Part shown: piece by piece, positions 9,029 through 18,476 of the stretch
Position numbering within the stretch: position 1 is the first letter of the stretch
Layout: each line of letters begins with the position of its first letter
Assembly (NCBI GenBank): GCA_965227935.1
Contig: CBDDGS010000019.1
Coordinates: 2,356,001 to 2,420,000, forward strand
Reading direction: 5' to 3'
Length of the DNA: 64,000 nucleotides
Source: JAWPMT01 sp965227935
Lineage (GTDB): Bacteria; Bacteroidota; Bacteroidia; Cytophagales; Cyclobacteriaceae
Notes under the pieces: model-generated
The model's input: the letters and a program-made list of their open reading frames with translations, nothing else
The model's database searches: none
What the model was told of the DNA's origin: nothing
Program-made: the position numbers and the translations under genes

Positions 9029-10573
9029 TTAGGAAATGATGCCTCCTTTGATGGTAACAACTGCTGGTCTCGGCAGATTTCCAGCGCCATCGGGCCAATT
9101 CGAAGTAAGTTCCTGAGGCCCTGCAGACGTCTCACCGGGGTGTTGAACAGCCAAAAACAGGGTACCGTCCGGAGCAAAACATGGTCCCGTAAATTCAGCA
9201 TCATTGGGAGCACTCGCCACCTGTATCACCTTGCCCGCATTGACACCTTCCCTGGGTACAACAAACAGTCCGTTGTTGCCAAAAGACTCATATGGTGGTT
9301 GGTTGATATCTCCCCCAGAGATGTCGGAGGTAAACCACAAGCTACCTGCGGCATCGAAGGCCAGATTATCAGGACAGGCAAAACCAGTCTCCTCTCCTCC
9401 TGCCAGGTAGGTCTCATATCCAAAACTCAACCCATCATAGCCACTAGTCTCTGTGATCTTCATGAGCGATCCGAAATAGTTCTCCTCTGGCTTATTGTTC
9501 GTCAATGAGACGAGGATGGACCCATCCAGTGGATCGATCTCAATGTCTTCAGGTCGGTCGAGTGGCGTACCGCCGACAAGCAGTGCGGCTTCCCGGGTCC
9601 GGATCTTCATATCGGTCTCACTGGGGAATACATTACCAAGTTCTGCTCGCTCGTAACTTATCTCTTCCCATTGCCCAGTCGAGAAGTTCCCTACATACAA
9701 CTTCCCCGGGGATAGCTGACCCGCCTCATCTGAAATGAATTTGTAAAGGCAGCCACCATTCTGATCGTCTCCACTGTAGACTACCACCCTGCCGTCTTCC
9801 AACTCCTTGACGGTGGCGCATTCGTGGGCAAACCGACCCAGGGCCACATGCTTTTTGGCCGTCTTCGTTTTGGGATCAAACTCTACGACCCAGCCATAGT
9901 GCTCCGTCCTGTTTCTAGGAAAGAACAACTCCCATTGGAGTTCGCTTTCGGCATACTCTCCAGTCTCAAAGTCCCGATCACCGTAGAAGAGATCATAATT
10001 CTCCTCACAAGTGAGGATTGTACCCCAGGGTGTCACTCCTCCTGAGCAGTTCGCGAGCGTACCCGTCGCCGTATCGGAACCGGCCACAGGCTCATGCCAC
10101 TCAAATGGAATGGGATCTGAGGCAGTCAGCCGATGATTGGCTTCATCATCCTGCACCACTTCCCAGGAACCCCACCGCCCCTGTACACGGAAGAGGGATC
10201 CGCCGACATCCTGCATCTCTACGAGGATGTCTTTTCGAAGTCGGGCGTTGTCCGGGTGATAAGTGGGATTCAGTTTCGGGTTTACCGATTCGTGGTTGAC
10301 CCACAGCAGCTTCTGATCCGCCAGATAAGCGATGTAGTCGTTGTTATAGCCAAACTTAAAATTGGAAGAAATCGGATCACCCGCTTTGATCAGTATTTCC
10401 ATCTCCAGCCCATCTATCAGGTTGACGGCATCTGACCTGGTTCCTCTCTTCAACCCCTCGATCGTCTCCGAAAGGTACTCGCCACCTGACGTGCAGGATG
10501 ATAGCAAACTGGGAGCCAGGGGGGCCATCACGATACCTCTTCCAAGAAAGTCTATAAATGAGCGCCGATTCAT
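9029..10573 (-). CDS. PhoX-like (DUF839) phosphatase-family protein
   Basis: A 514-residue exported protein. The N-terminus MNRRSFIDFLGRG is twin-arginine-like, and LLSSC at residues 23-27 could serve as a lipobox. The DUF839/PhoX beta-propeller motifs appear in order: WVNHES, NCSGGVTPWGTILTCEENYD, HYGWVVEFDP, ALGRFAHECATV, VVYSGDDQNGGCLYKF, PEDIEIDP and GPCFAPDGTLFLAVQHPGE. PhoX enzymes are Ca/Fe-dependent alkaline phosphatases of the periplasm; the conserved cysteine and acidic residues in TCEEN and GRFAHE fit, but many family members have no proven activity. Monocistronic by position. Likely role: phosphate release from organic esters. Confidence 0.85.
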   Translation of the reverse strand: MNRRSFIDFLGRGIVMAPLAPSLLSSCTSGGEYLSETIEGLKRGTRSDAVNLIDGLEMEILIKAGDPISSNFKFGYNNDYIAYLADQKLLWVNHESVNPKLNPTYHPDNARLRKDILVEMQDVGGSLFRVQGRWGSWEVVQDDEANHRLTASDPIPFEWHEPVAGSDTATGTLANCSGGVTPWGTILTCEENYDLFYGDRDFETGEYAESELQWELFFPRNRTEHYGWVVEFDPKTKTAKKHVALGRFAHECATVKELEDGRVVVYSGDDQNGGCLYKFISDEAGQLSPGKLYVGNFSTGQWEEISYERAELGNVFPSETDMKIRTREAALLVGGTPLDRPEDIEIDPLDGSILVSLTNNKPEENYFGSLMKITETSGYDGLSFGYETYLAGGEETGFACPDNLAFDAAGSLWFTSDISGGDINQPPYESFGNNGLFVVPREGVNAGKVIQVASAPNDAEFTGPCFAPDGTLFLAVQHPGETSAGPQELTSNWPDGAGNLPRPAVVTIKGGIIS

Positions 10574-10623
10574 AAAGTGTTATTTGATTGCCTGCTAAAT
10601 TACAGACACAGGTCTTACAATTA

Positions 10624-10682
10624 AACCCGGATTATGCAATAGCATATTTATTGTTCGAAAGGAAAATATTCTATTGCATAAT
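10624..10682. repeat. 19-bp dispersed repeat leading into a long hairpin
   Basis: 10624-10642 reads AACCCGGATTATGCAATAG and matches 17 of 19 bases with the left end of the MITE-like element at 33261. Its 3' part (10631-10642) pairs with CTATTGCATAAT at 10671-10682. Inside that, ATATTT and AAATAT extend the stem after one mismatch. The second, inverted copy of the repeat is truncated here: the CGGGTT end is absent. Confidence 0.6.
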
Positions 10683-10782
10683 GACGAAAAATTTCCCTTA
10701 CAGGAAATTTTTGTCAGGGTAACCCAGACAAAGCAAAGCTTTCGTCTGCCCTTCGGGCAAATTATGCATTAATGTATAATTT
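10683..10782. other. run of four short hairpins ahead of the MATE gene
   Basis: Immediately after the previous hairpin come: AAAAATTTCC/GGAAATTTTT flanked by GAC/GTC (10683-10715); CAGAC/GTCTG (10725-10748); GCCCttcGGGC (10748-10758); and AAATTATGCAT/ATGTATAATTT with one G-T pair (10759-10782). The last one contains TATAAT at 10775-10780. The set fills the intergenic region upstream of the MATE gene. It could be a structured leader, a terminator cluster for neither neighbour (both flanking genes point away), or remains of a mobile element. Confidence 0.5.
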
Positions 10783-10803
10783 GGTTAAATAAATCCTAAG
10801 TTT

Positions 10804-12153
10804 TTGAAGAACCTCGACTTGACCACCGGGTCGATCCCCCGGCGCCTGGTGCAGCTCACTTTGCCCATGATGCTTGGCATTGTCAGCATGGTGGCCTTCA
10901 ATCTCATCGACACCTACTTCGTCGGACAACTGGGCAAGCGGGAACTCGCGGCCCTTAGCTTCACCTTCCCTGTGATCATGGTGATTTTCAGCGTCGTCCA
11001 GGGTCTGGGCATTGGCGCCACGGCATTGATTTCCCGGTCTATTGGCCAGGGCAATCTGGACAAGGCCAGACGAGAAACAACAGACAGTCTCTTCCTGGCA
11101 CTGGTCATCGCAGGATCTTTTATCGCTCTTGGTCTCGTGACCATGAAGCCGGTCTTTCGGCTACTAGGTGTCAGCGATGATCTCATGCCTCTTGTGACTT
11201 CGTACATGACGATCTGGTACCTGGCGCTCTTCTTCGTTGTGATCCCTTTCGTAGGCAACTCGGCCATCCGCGCGATGGGTGACCCACGAACACCCAGCCT
11301 GATTATGGTATTTGCGGTATTCGTCAATGCCGTACTGGACCCACTCTTGATTTTTGGCTGGGGCCCCGTCCCCGCGTTGGGCCTTCGTGGTGCAGCCATT
11401 GCCACGGCCATCTCCCGAAGCCTGACGATGGTACTCTCATTGTACGTCCTTTATTACCGACAGCGACTGATCACCCTGACGTTTCCTACCAGGGCAGTTC
11501 TTCGTGGGTGCTGGAAGGCTATCCTTGGCATCGCCATACCCTCCGGCGCTTCCCGGATCATCGTACCCGTGGCCACCGGCGTCATCACCGCATTCCTCGC
11601 GCAGTATGGCGAATATGCGGTAGCGGCTTTTGGTGTCGGTAGCCGTCTCGAGTTTCTGGCCATGAGCGTATTATTTGCACTCTCCGCGTCCATTGGACCC
11701 TTTGCAGGTCAAAACCTCGGCAAGAATGACATTGGCAGAATCAAGCGCTGCATGTCGATAAGTACGCGATTCTCGCTCATCTACGGGGTCTGCCTCTGGG
11801 CTATCCTGGCATTCTCCGCAGATCCAGTCGCCAGGGTTTTCAGCGATGATCCAAAAGTGATAGAGGCCGTGAAATGGTTTCTTTACATCATTCCCCTGGG
11901 CTTCGGATTCCAAGGCGTGACGGGCGTAGTCAATAGCAACCTCAATACGATCGGGTGGCCCATACCAGCCTTATGGGTGACGGTCATACAGATGCTTATT
12001 GTGGGCATCCCACTGATCTATCTCGGCTCAGTATTCTGGGACGTGCAAGGAATCTTTGGCGGGCTCGTGGCCACCTACATATTGGGAGGTATTCTCTCCT
12101 TCATCCTCAATGATCACTACTTGACAAAGCTCAAAAAACCGGCCAACGGATAA
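10804..12153 (+). CDS. MATE family efflux transporter
   Basis: A 449-residue inner-membrane protein with about 12 hydrophobic segments in two MatE repeats: residues 14-175 (LVQLTLPMMLGIVSMVAFN, VDTYFVGQLG-like IDTYFVGQLG, GIGATALISRSIGQGN) and about 235-400 (ILGIAIPSGASRIIVPVAT, FGVGSRLEFLAMS, IGPFAGQNLG). MATE proteins export cationic drugs or metabolites using Na+ or H+ gradients. The start must be TTG 10804 (MKNLDLTTGSIPRRL): a stop lies in frame 18 bases upstream and no ATG intervenes. Divergent from the PhoX-like gene; the hairpin-rich region lies between. Confidence 0.93.
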   Translation: MKNLDLTTGSIPRRLVQLTLPMMLGIVSMVAFNLIDTYFVGQLGKRELAALSFTFPVIMVIFSVVQGLGIGATALISRSIGQGNLDKARRETTDSLFLALVIAGSFIALGLVTMKPVFRLLGVSDDLMPLVTSYMTIWYLALFFVVIPFVGNSAIRAMGDPRTPSLIMVFAVFVNAVLDPLLIFGWGPVPALGLRGAAIATAISRSLTMVLSLYVLYYRQRLITLTFPTRAVLRGCWKAILGIAIPSGASRIIVPVATGVITAFLAQYGEYAVAAFGVGSRLEFLAMSVLFALSASIGPFAGQNLGKNDIGRIKRCMSISTRFSLIYGVCLWAILAFSADPVARVFSDDPKVIEAVKWFLYIIPLGFGFQGVTGVVNSNLNTIGWPIPALWVTVIQMLIVGIPLIYLGSVFWDVQGIFGGLVATYILGGILSFILNDHYLTKLKKPANG

Positions 12154-12213
12154 ATTTTCTTAGATAGATAATAAACAGTAAGTTTACTCTTAACCGTCAG
12201 AAGAGTTCTCAGC

Positions 12214-12681
12214 ATGAGAAAATTATCGCAAATCGCCAAAGAAGGCAGGATCGATGAAGATGCGAGTCTTATGGACCGACAGTCGATCATCATCAACGCC
12301 CCGATCGAAAAAGTCTGGAACCATTTGGTTGATGCGGAGAAGTGGCCCACGTGGAATAGCGATGTGAAGTGGGTGAAGGTCGATGAGGCTGATCCCTACT
12401 CCTTCAAATGGCATCACCACGGACATACCATCTCATCCACCTTCCAATACATCAAAGCGCCTTACGGTCTGTCACTGACCGCTCAGTTTGGCCTGGTAAA
12501 AGCGATCTATCTGTGGACACTCGACTCCACCGACGAGGACCAAACAGTCGCAACCGTCCAGCAGTCATTCAAGGGGTTCATGCTATTTCTATTCATGAAC
12601 CATCGGAAGATGCACGAAGATCTCTTGAACTGGTTGGATCAGCTCAAGAAAGTTGGAGAGCCAGTATCAACCCTTGTTTAA
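12214..12681 (+). CDS. SRPBCC (polyketide cyclase/START-like) family protein
   Basis: A 155-residue soluble protein. After a 20-residue N-terminal extension it has the SRPBCC opening (SIIINAPIEKVWNHLVDAEK, then WPTWN), the beta strands of the helix-grip fold, and a long C-terminal helix (HRKMHEDLLNWLDQLKKV). Such proteins bind hydrophobic ligands or act as cyclases/antitoxin-like factors; no specific role can be inferred. Upstream TAAGTTTA is close to a -7 box. The stop overlaps the convergent TPR gene by 15 bp. Confidence 0.82.
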   Translation: MRKLSQIAKEGRIDEDASLMDRQSIIINAPIEKVWNHLVDAEKWPTWNSDVKWVKVDEADPYSFKWHHHGHTISSTFQYIKAPYGLSLTAQFGLVKAIYLWTLDSTDEDQTVATVQQSFKGFMLFLFMNHRKMHEDLLNWLDQLKKVGEPVSTLV

Positions 12682-13374
12682 CTCCTCCAGCTGCAGCTTG
12701 GCAATCTCGAAGTCCGGCTGAATTTCCAAAGCCTTGCCGTAGTGCGCCTTAGCTTCGTCGCTATTACCGCGTTCAGCCTCCACCATGGCCTTGAGCCGGT
12801 ACACAGCGGCAACCATAGACACTTCCTGATTCTCTTGTTGATTCTTCTGAAAAACCAGTTTCTGCCCCGCCGTCTGCGCATCATTGATTAGTATATCAGC
12901 TGACGTGAGTGCCTCTGTATATCTCTTGAGGTTAAACTGCAAAAACGCCACCTTATAGAGGGTATTGATATCCTCATTGGCAAGATATAGGGACTCATAA
13001 TGTGTGAGCGCCTTGTCTGCCAGTCCGAGGTTTTCATAAGCAACTGCGGCGATCTCCGTAGCAAGGAGGTCATTGGGATTCATCCTTAGCGCGTCCTGAG
13101 CAGCCAGAACTGCTGACGCCCATTGTTGGTAATCCACGTACGACAATGCCAGCGAATCCAAAATAGCTGTGTTACGGGGATTATATGCAAGAATATTGTA
13201 GAGGGCGGCTCGGGCGATGATCGGATCGTTGTATCGCTTCGCAGTGGTATAGATAAAGGCACTCTTCTGCAAATCGAACGGCAAACTGTCATTGCGAGCA
13301 GGTGCTTCCTCCTGCTGCGCCATTGCGCTCCAACCAAATGCCACTAAAAGGGCCGTCAAAATCAAATTCTTCAT
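12667..13374 (-). CDS. exported TPR-repeat protein
   Basis: A 235-residue protein with a Sec signal peptide (MKNLILTALLVAFGWSAMAQ, cleavage after AMA). About five tetratricopeptide repeats follow: ARAALYNILAYNPRN, YVDYQQWASAVLAAQDALRM, AYENLGLADKALTHYESLYL, LKRYTEALTSADILI and AERGNSDEAKAHYGKALEIQ. It likely acts as a periplasmic scaffold; partners unknown. Convergent and overlapping with the SRPBCC gene; the next gene upstream on this strand (cca) ends 107 bp before it. Confidence 0.85.
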   Translation of the reverse strand: MKNLILTALLVAFGWSAMAQQEEAPARNDSLPFDLQKSAFIYTTAKRYNDPIIARAALYNILAYNPRNTAILDSLALSYVDYQQWASAVLAAQDALRMNPNDLLATEIAAVAYENLGLADKALTHYESLYLANEDINTLYKVAFLQFNLKRYTEALTSADILINDAQTAGQKLVFQKNQQENQEVSMVAAVYRLKAMVEAERGNSDEAKAHYGKALEIQPDFEIAKLQLEELNKG

Positions 13375-13480
13375 CGTCTATCGTATCAAAAGTTCATATC
13401 TGAGTCTACTAGCCACAAGCAATTGGTGCTGGGGCAAAAGGGACTCGCAGTTTCGAAGGGGCAAAAATAGACGTTTCGAT

Positions 13481-14902
13481 CTATTTAGCTTCTAATCCTC
13501 TGCGTTTTCCAATTTGGAGCATCAATTCGACAGCCCTGTCCTTGTCATTGGGGATGAGGCCATCGAGGATCGCCTCTTTGATTTCGGCCTTTATATCGCC
13601 TACGACCTTGCCCGGCGGCACTGAGAAGGTCTCCATGATCATTTCACCGGTGACGGGCAGATGGAAGTTTCTGATGTGATCCTTCTCCTCTACCTCCTCC
13701 ATTTTCTGCTCCACTTTTGTGAAATTTTGCAAATATCGACGTACGCGGTTATGGTTTTTCGACGTGATATCGGCCCGGCAGAGCTTCATAAGATCCTCCA
13801 CATCCTCACCGGCTTCGAAGAGCAATCGCCTCACTGCCGAGTCTGTCACTACTTCACTTACCAGAGCAATTGGTCGCAGATGCAACCTCACCAGTTTCTG
13901 TACATAAAGCATCTTCTGATTTTGAGGCAGCTTTAACCGGCGAAAGATCCGGGGCACCCACTTCGCTCCCAGGTCCTCATGCCCATGAAATGTCCATCCA
14001 ACTTTCGGCGAATATCGCTGGGTTGCCGGCTTGGCAATATCGTGCAGCACAGCGGCCCACCTCAGCCACAGATCGTCGCTAACTTCCGCCACATTGTCCA
14101 GTACCTGCAGCGTATGGTAGAAGTTGTCTTTGTGGCCCTTGCCATCTTTGATACTCACACCCTGTAAGGCCGCCATCTCAGGGAAGATCTTCTGAAGTAT
14201 ACCCGAAGAGTACAGCAGCTTAAAACCGTAAGAGGGCTTTGGGCTAAGAATGATTTTGTTGAGCTCGTCCGTGATGCGCTCCTGTGATACGATCTCCAGG
14301 CGGTCTTTCATAGCGAGAATCCCCTGAAAAGTGTCAGCCTCTATGTCAAAGCCCAACTGTGAGGCAAAACGAATGGCGCGCATGATCCTTAAGGGATCAT
14401 CGGAAAAGGTCACTTCTGGATCCGTGGGTGTCCGAATGACCTTTTGCTCCAAGTCAGAGACCCCATCAAAGGGATCTACAAGGGCACCGAATGAATCATT
14501 ATTGAGGCTGATGGCCAGCGCATTGATGGTAAAGTCCCGGCGGTTCTGATCATCCTGCAGCGTGCCGTCCTCGACGATCGGCTTTCGTGAATCTGACCGG
14601 TAAGACTCACGTCGTGCTCCGACAAACTCCAGCTCATAGTCCCCGCACCGGACAGCTGCGGTCCCAAACCTTTTGTAGACGGCCAATGACGCTTCCTCTC
14701 CCAACTCCTCCTTCACCTTTTGGGCCAATTGTATCCCTGAACCGACACATACGATGTCGATGTCTTTGGAAGGTCTCGACAGCAGTAAATCACGTACATA
14801 TCCACCTATGACGAAGGACTCGAGGTTAAGCCCCTGTGCGATCCTGGCAATATCTGTCAGTATCGAAGTAGCTTCCAGGTGTTGGCGAAAGTCGCGGATC
14901 AT
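13481..14902 (-). CDS. cca: CCA tRNA nucleotidyltransferase with HD domain
   Basis: A 473-residue enzyme that adds or repairs the 3' CCA end of tRNAs. The class II nucleotidyltransferase head has GGYVRDLLL followed by the metal-binding DIDIV (DxD); the RRDFTINALA motif and the neck region follow. An HD domain (WAAVLHDIAKP, with THFHGHED-like FHGHEDLG) lies near residues 270-310, as in many bacterial Cca proteins with phosphohydrolase activity. ATG 14902 is chosen because TTG 14914 lies inside a TAGTTTTG -7 box, so the mRNA starts too late to include it. Divergent from ligA. Confidence 0.95.
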   Translation of the reverse strand: MIRDFRQHLEATSILTDIARIAQGLNLESFVIGGYVRDLLLSRPSKDIDIVCVGSGIQLAQKVKEELGEEASLAVYKRFGTAAVRCGDYELEFVGARRESYRSDSRKPIVEDGTLQDDQNRRDFTINALAISLNNDSFGALVDPFDGVSDLEQKVIRTPTDPEVTFSDDPLRIMRAIRFASQLGFDIEADTFQGILAMKDRLEIVSQERITDELNKIILSPKPSYGFKLLYSSGILQKIFPEMAALQGVSIKDGKGHKDNFYHTLQVLDNVAEVSDDLWLRWAAVLHDIAKPATQRYSPKVGWTFHGHEDLGAKWVPRIFRRLKLPQNQKMLYVQKLVRLHLRPIALVSEVVTDSAVRRLLFEAGEDVEDLMKLCRADITSKNHNRVRRYLQNFTKVEQKMEEVEEKDHIRNFHLPVTGEMIMETFSVPPGKVVGDIKAEIKEAILDGLIPNDKDRAVELMLQIGKRRGLEAK

Positions 14903-14911
14903 ATCAGATGG

Positions 14912-14919
14912 CAAAACTA
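14912..14919 (-). promoter_or_regulatory. -7 box TAGTTTTG of cca
   Basis: On the minus strand 14919-14912 reads TAGTTTTG (TAnnTTTG), ten bases upstream of the cca ATG, implying a nearly leaderless mRNA. No good -33 match is seen. Confidence 0.45.
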
Positions 14920-14997
14920 GAGCTTGTGGTCCAAGGATGAGGGTGATAATTCAAGATTATTCCCTCACAATGTGGCAACAGAAAAGTGGCGGATGGC

Positions 14998-15005
14998 TAT
15001 TTTTG
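14998..15005 (+). promoter_or_regulatory. -7 box TATTTTTG of the ligA operon
   Basis: TATTTTTG matches TAnnTTTG and ends 15 bases before the ligA ATG at 15021. The -33 region is weak. Confidence 0.5.
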
Positions 15006-15020
15006 ATTTTTACCTAAGCC

Positions 15021-17069
15021 ATGTCCGACCAAAAGATCAAAGAGGCCATCGACGTCCTGACGGATGAGTTGAATCATCACAACCACATCTACTACCAGGA
15101 AGATCGGATCGAGATTTCAGACTATGAATTTGACCAGAAGCTGAAGGAGCTTGAAGCGCTGGAAGAGCGGTTTCCCGAATGGAAAAGACCCGATTCTCCG
15201 ACTCAGCGAGTAGGTGGCACCGTCACCAAGATCTTCGACAGTGTACAGCACAGATATCGGATGTTTTCACTGGGAAATACCTATTCCCGGGAAGAGCTCG
15301 AAGACTTTGATCAAAGAGTACAAAAAGGACTGGGGACCAACGAGTACGAATACCTGTGTGAGTTGAAGTTTGATGGACTGGCTATGAGCTTCACCTATGA
15401 GAATGGTGTACTCACCAGGGCCGTTACAAGGGGGGATGGCATCAAAGGGGATGACATCACCATGAACGCCAAGACAATTCGCTCCCTCCCCTTGAAGATC
15501 CAGTCAGCGGAGGTTCCGGCATTCTTCGAAGTACGTGGGGAGGTTTTTATGCCATTGCAGGTTTTCAAGGAACTCAACAAAGAGCGCGAGGCCCAGGGTG
15601 AGGCGCTCCTGGCCAATCCAAGAAACACGGCTTCCGGCACGATGAAGATGCAGGATTCTCGCATTGTGGCGTCCCGCAAGTTGGATTGCTATCTCTATGC
15701 ACTCAATACCGAAGAACCCATCGTCTCCAGTCATGGCGAATCACTACAGCTACTAAAGGACTGGGGTTTCAGGGTGTCTCCTCACTTCCGTCAGTGCGCG
15801 ACGATGGACGAGGTCATTGCCTACATTGATGAATGGGAGCATAAGCGACAGACACTACCGGTAGATACCGACGGTATCGTCCTGAAAGTAAATCGCCTGG
15901 ATCATCAGGAGGAGTTGGGCTACACGGCGAAGATCCCTCGCTGGGCCATCTCCTTCAAATACAAAGCCGAGCATGCGGAGACGCAACTACTCGGTGTCAC
16001 CTACCAGGTCGGAAGAACCGGGGCCATCACGCCCGTCGCCGAGCTACAGCCGGTACTGCTGGCCGGCACTAATGTAAAGCGTGCCTCACTGCACAATGCG
16101 AATGAAATCAAGCGACTGGACCTACACAAGGATGATACAGTCACGGTTGAAAAGGGAGGAGAGATCATTCCCAAGGTCACTGGCGTAGTGATGAGCAAAC
16201 GGTTGGCCAATGCCCAACCCATTGAATACATCACCCGCTGTCCGGAATGCAATACTGAGCTGGAGCGAAAAGAATCTGAGGCTGTCCATTACTGTCCGAA
16301 TGTAGACGGTTGCCCACCGCAGGTACTGGGCAGGATCGAGCACTTCATCTCCCGCAATGCGGTAGGTATCGAGACTCTGGGTCCTCGCACTGTCAAGGGC
16401 TTTCACGCTCAGGGGTTAGTCAATGACGTTGCAGATCTTTATCAATTGACATTTGAGCAGATCAACGGGCTGGTCTTTGAAGACGAGGACAGCAAGACCG
16501 GCGAACTGAAGAAGCGGTCAATCAAAGAAAAGACGGCCAACAACATTTTAGAGTCGATTCAGAAATCGAAGGAAGCCCCCTTCCCCATCGTGCTATTTGG
16601 CCTTGGCATCCGGTATGTCGGCAAAACTGTCGCCGAACGGCTTGCGGATCACTTCAGCTCAATCGACAAGCTCATGGTGGCCACCCAAGAAGAGATCGGC
16701 GGGGTCTATGAGATCGGTGAGCGGATAGCAGAAAGCGTTGTCGACTTTTTCGGCAATAAGAAGAATATAGAACTCATTAACCGCCTGAAAGAGGCCGGTG
16801 TCCAACTGGAGTCTCGTGGCTCGAATGGGCCTGTGAGTGACAAACTCATCGGGCGAACTCTTGTCGTCTCAGGTGTCTTTGAGTCCCTGGGAAGAGAGGA
16901 GATGAAATCGTTGATCAAACAGCATGGCGGCAAAGTGGGTTCGAGTATCAGCAGCAAGACCGATTTCCTTGTCGCCGGCAGTAACATGGGCCCGGCAAAA
17001 CTGGCCAAAGCTGAAAGTCTGGGTATCCAAATGATTGACGAAGGAGAATTCTTAAAAATGATATCTTAG
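15021..17069 (+). CDS. ligA: NAD-dependent DNA ligase
   Basis: A 682-residue replicative ligase sealing nicks with NAD+. Domains in order: Ia region with HHNHIYYQED (NAD binding), adenylation domain with the nucleophilic lysine in CELKFDG (Lys116), the OB fold (GRTGAITPVAELQPV), a four-cysteine zinc finger (CPEC, then YCPNVDGCP, about residues 410-430), helix-hairpin-helix repeats (FGLGIRYVGKTVAERLA, IGGVYEIGERIAESV) and a C-terminal BRCT domain (about 600-682). Length is normal for LigA. First gene of an operon with the DUF6913-type gene and dapA. Confidence 0.98.
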   Translation: MSDQKIKEAIDVLTDELNHHNHIYYQEDRIEISDYEFDQKLKELEALEERFPEWKRPDSPTQRVGGTVTKIFDSVQHRYRMFSLGNTYSREELEDFDQRVQKGLGTNEYEYLCELKFDGLAMSFTYENGVLTRAVTRGDGIKGDDITMNAKTIRSLPLKIQSAEVPAFFEVRGEVFMPLQVFKELNKEREAQGEALLANPRNTASGTMKMQDSRIVASRKLDCYLYALNTEEPIVSSHGESLQLLKDWGFRVSPHFRQCATMDEVIAYIDEWEHKRQTLPVDTDGIVLKVNRLDHQEELGYTAKIPRWAISFKYKAEHAETQLLGVTYQVGRTGAITPVAELQPVLLAGTNVKRASLHNANEIKRLDLHKDDTVTVEKGGEIIPKVTGVVMSKRLANAQPIEYITRCPECNTELERKESEAVHYCPNVDGCPPQVLGRIEHFISRNAVGIETLGPRTVKGFHAQGLVNDVADLYQLTFEQINGLVFEDEDSKTGELKKRSIKEKTANNILESIQKSKEAPFPIVLFGLGIRYVGKTVAERLADHFSSIDKLMVATQEEIGGVYEIGERIAESVVDFFGNKKNIELINRLKEAGVQLESRGSNGPVSDKLIGRTLVVSGVFESLGREEMKSLIKQHGGKVGSSISSKTDFLVAGSNMGPAKLAKAESLGIQMIDEGEFLKMIS

Positions 17070-17072
17070 CGG

Positions 17073-17576
17073 ATGCTCAGAACCGGACTGCTCAAGTACT
17101 TCACGAAACCCACTACCGCGACGGACATCAGCGAGATCCGCAACTATCTGGACGCGCGCGATATTGGCATCCTGTTTACGGAGAATACTGAGGGCATGAA
17201 GAGCTTCAAGCACCTTGAGACAGAGCTACTCAACGACCAAAAGAACATCTTCCCACTTATGCGGGTCCAGAAGCCCGATAAGGACAAGACCTACACGTAC
17301 CCTTTTTACATCGCCCAAGATGTGTCATTATTCGGCAAGCTAAAGTCAGCAACACTTCAGAAGTACACCTCACGCTCACTGGATATGTTGCTTATTCTTG
17401 ACGAAAAACCAGATACTTTGACGCAATTTGTCGTTTCTAAATGCAAATGCCCCTTGCGAATCGGTTTGTCGACATCCCCCGAATTGGCCTCCGATTTATT
17501 GAACTTCATTGTAAAGCCCAAAAAGGAAGAGAAAAAGCATAGAGCGTTGTTGGATTATTTAAGAATGATTTCCTGA
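17073..17576 (+). CDS. conserved hypothetical protein (DUF6913-type)
   Basis: A 167-residue soluble protein starting 3 bases after the ligA stop; its own stop TGA shares its A with the dapA ATG. The order ligA - this gene - dapA, or this gene before dapA, is common in Bacteroidota, where the protein is named DUF6913; that family assignment is from memory and is tentative. The sequence has an alpha/beta pattern (SLDMLLILDEKPDTL, VVSKCKCPLRIGLS) with no recognisable active site. Translational coupling suggests expression with dapA. Confidence 0.78.
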   Translation: MLRTGLLKYFTKPTTATDISEIRNYLDARDIGILFTENTEGMKSFKHLETELLNDQKNIFPLMRVQKPDKDKTYTYPFYIAQDVSLFGKLKSATLQKYTSRSLDMLLILDEKPDTLTQFVVSKCKCPLRIGLSTSPELASDLLNFIVKPKKEEKKHRALLDYLRMIS

Positions 17577-18466
17577 TGGCAAATGAACTGCACGGTACAG
17601 GTGTGGCACTGGTGACACCTCTGAAAGAAGATCGCTCAATTGATTTTGAAGGGCTGGAGAGGCTCATAGATCATGTAATCGACGGTGGTGTGGACTACCT
17701 CGTTTCTCTGGGCACAACCGGTGAATCTCCCGTTTTCTCCTGGGATGAGAAAATGTCTATTGTTAGTCATACTTTGGAATATTGCCACGGCCGGAAGCCT
17801 GTCGTCCTGGGACTGGGAGGCAATAGCACTCAGGAGATCTTGGAGAAACTACCCATCGTGGCACATCTCAAAGCTGTGGCTCTTTTGTCGGTGAGCCCCT
17901 ACTACAATCGTCCGTCGCAGGAAGGGATCAAGCGTCACTTCACACAAATCGCGCAAGCATCGGATCATCCAATTATCCTGTACAACGTACCGTTCCGTAC
18001 AGCCTCCAATATAGATTCCGATACGACATTGGCACTGGCCGAGGACAAAAACATCATAGGCATCAAGGATGCCACTCACGATATGCTGCAAATCACAAGG
18101 ATTGCTCGGGATCGGCCAGGAGGATTTCTTCTTCTTTCCGGGGAGGACAGTCTGGCATTGCCGGCCATGTCTATCGGTGCGGAGGGTGTGATCTCGGTAT
18201 TGGCCAATCTACTGCCGCATGAGTATGCACAAATGGTCGAAAAAGCGGGAAAAAACGACTTCAAGGGAGCAAGCGCCCACCATCTACGGCTTTCTCCATT
18301 TTACCACCTGAGCACGGCCGAGGGCAACCCCAGTTCCATTAAGACGGGACTCAGTGCCGCAGGGATCGTTGCCCCCTATGTCCGATCACCCCTTGCCGAG
18401 GGCTCCAAACTGCTTGAAGCGCAATTCAAGATCGCTCTCGAAGACTTAAAGGCTACCAACGCTTAA
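17576..18466 (+). CDS. dapA: 4-hydroxy-tetrahydrodipicolinate synthase
   Basis: A 296-residue TIM-barrel aldolase condensing pyruvate with aspartate semialdehyde, the first step of the lysine/diaminopimelate pathway. Seen: GTTGESPVFSWDEK (pyruvate carboxyl-binding GTTGE), the catalytic tyrosine in ILYNVPFRT, and the Schiff-base lysine in IIGIKDATHD. Start ATG 17576 overlaps the upstream stop (TGATG), so translation is coupled. Last gene of the ligA operon. Confidence 0.96.
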   Translation: MANELHGTGVALVTPLKEDRSIDFEGLERLIDHVIDGGVDYLVSLGTTGESPVFSWDEKMSIVSHTLEYCHGRKPVVLGLGGNSTQEILEKLPIVAHLKAVALLSVSPYYNRPSQEGIKRHFTQIAQASDHPIILYNVPFRTASNIDSDTTLALAEDKNIIGIKDATHDMLQITRIARDRPGGFLLLSGEDSLALPAMSIGAEGVISVLANLLPHEYAQMVEKAGKNDFKGASAHHLRLSPFYHLSTAEGNPSSIKTGLSAAGIVAPYVRSPLAEGSKLLEAQFKIALEDLKATNA

Positions 18467-18476
18467 AAAAGGGCAC

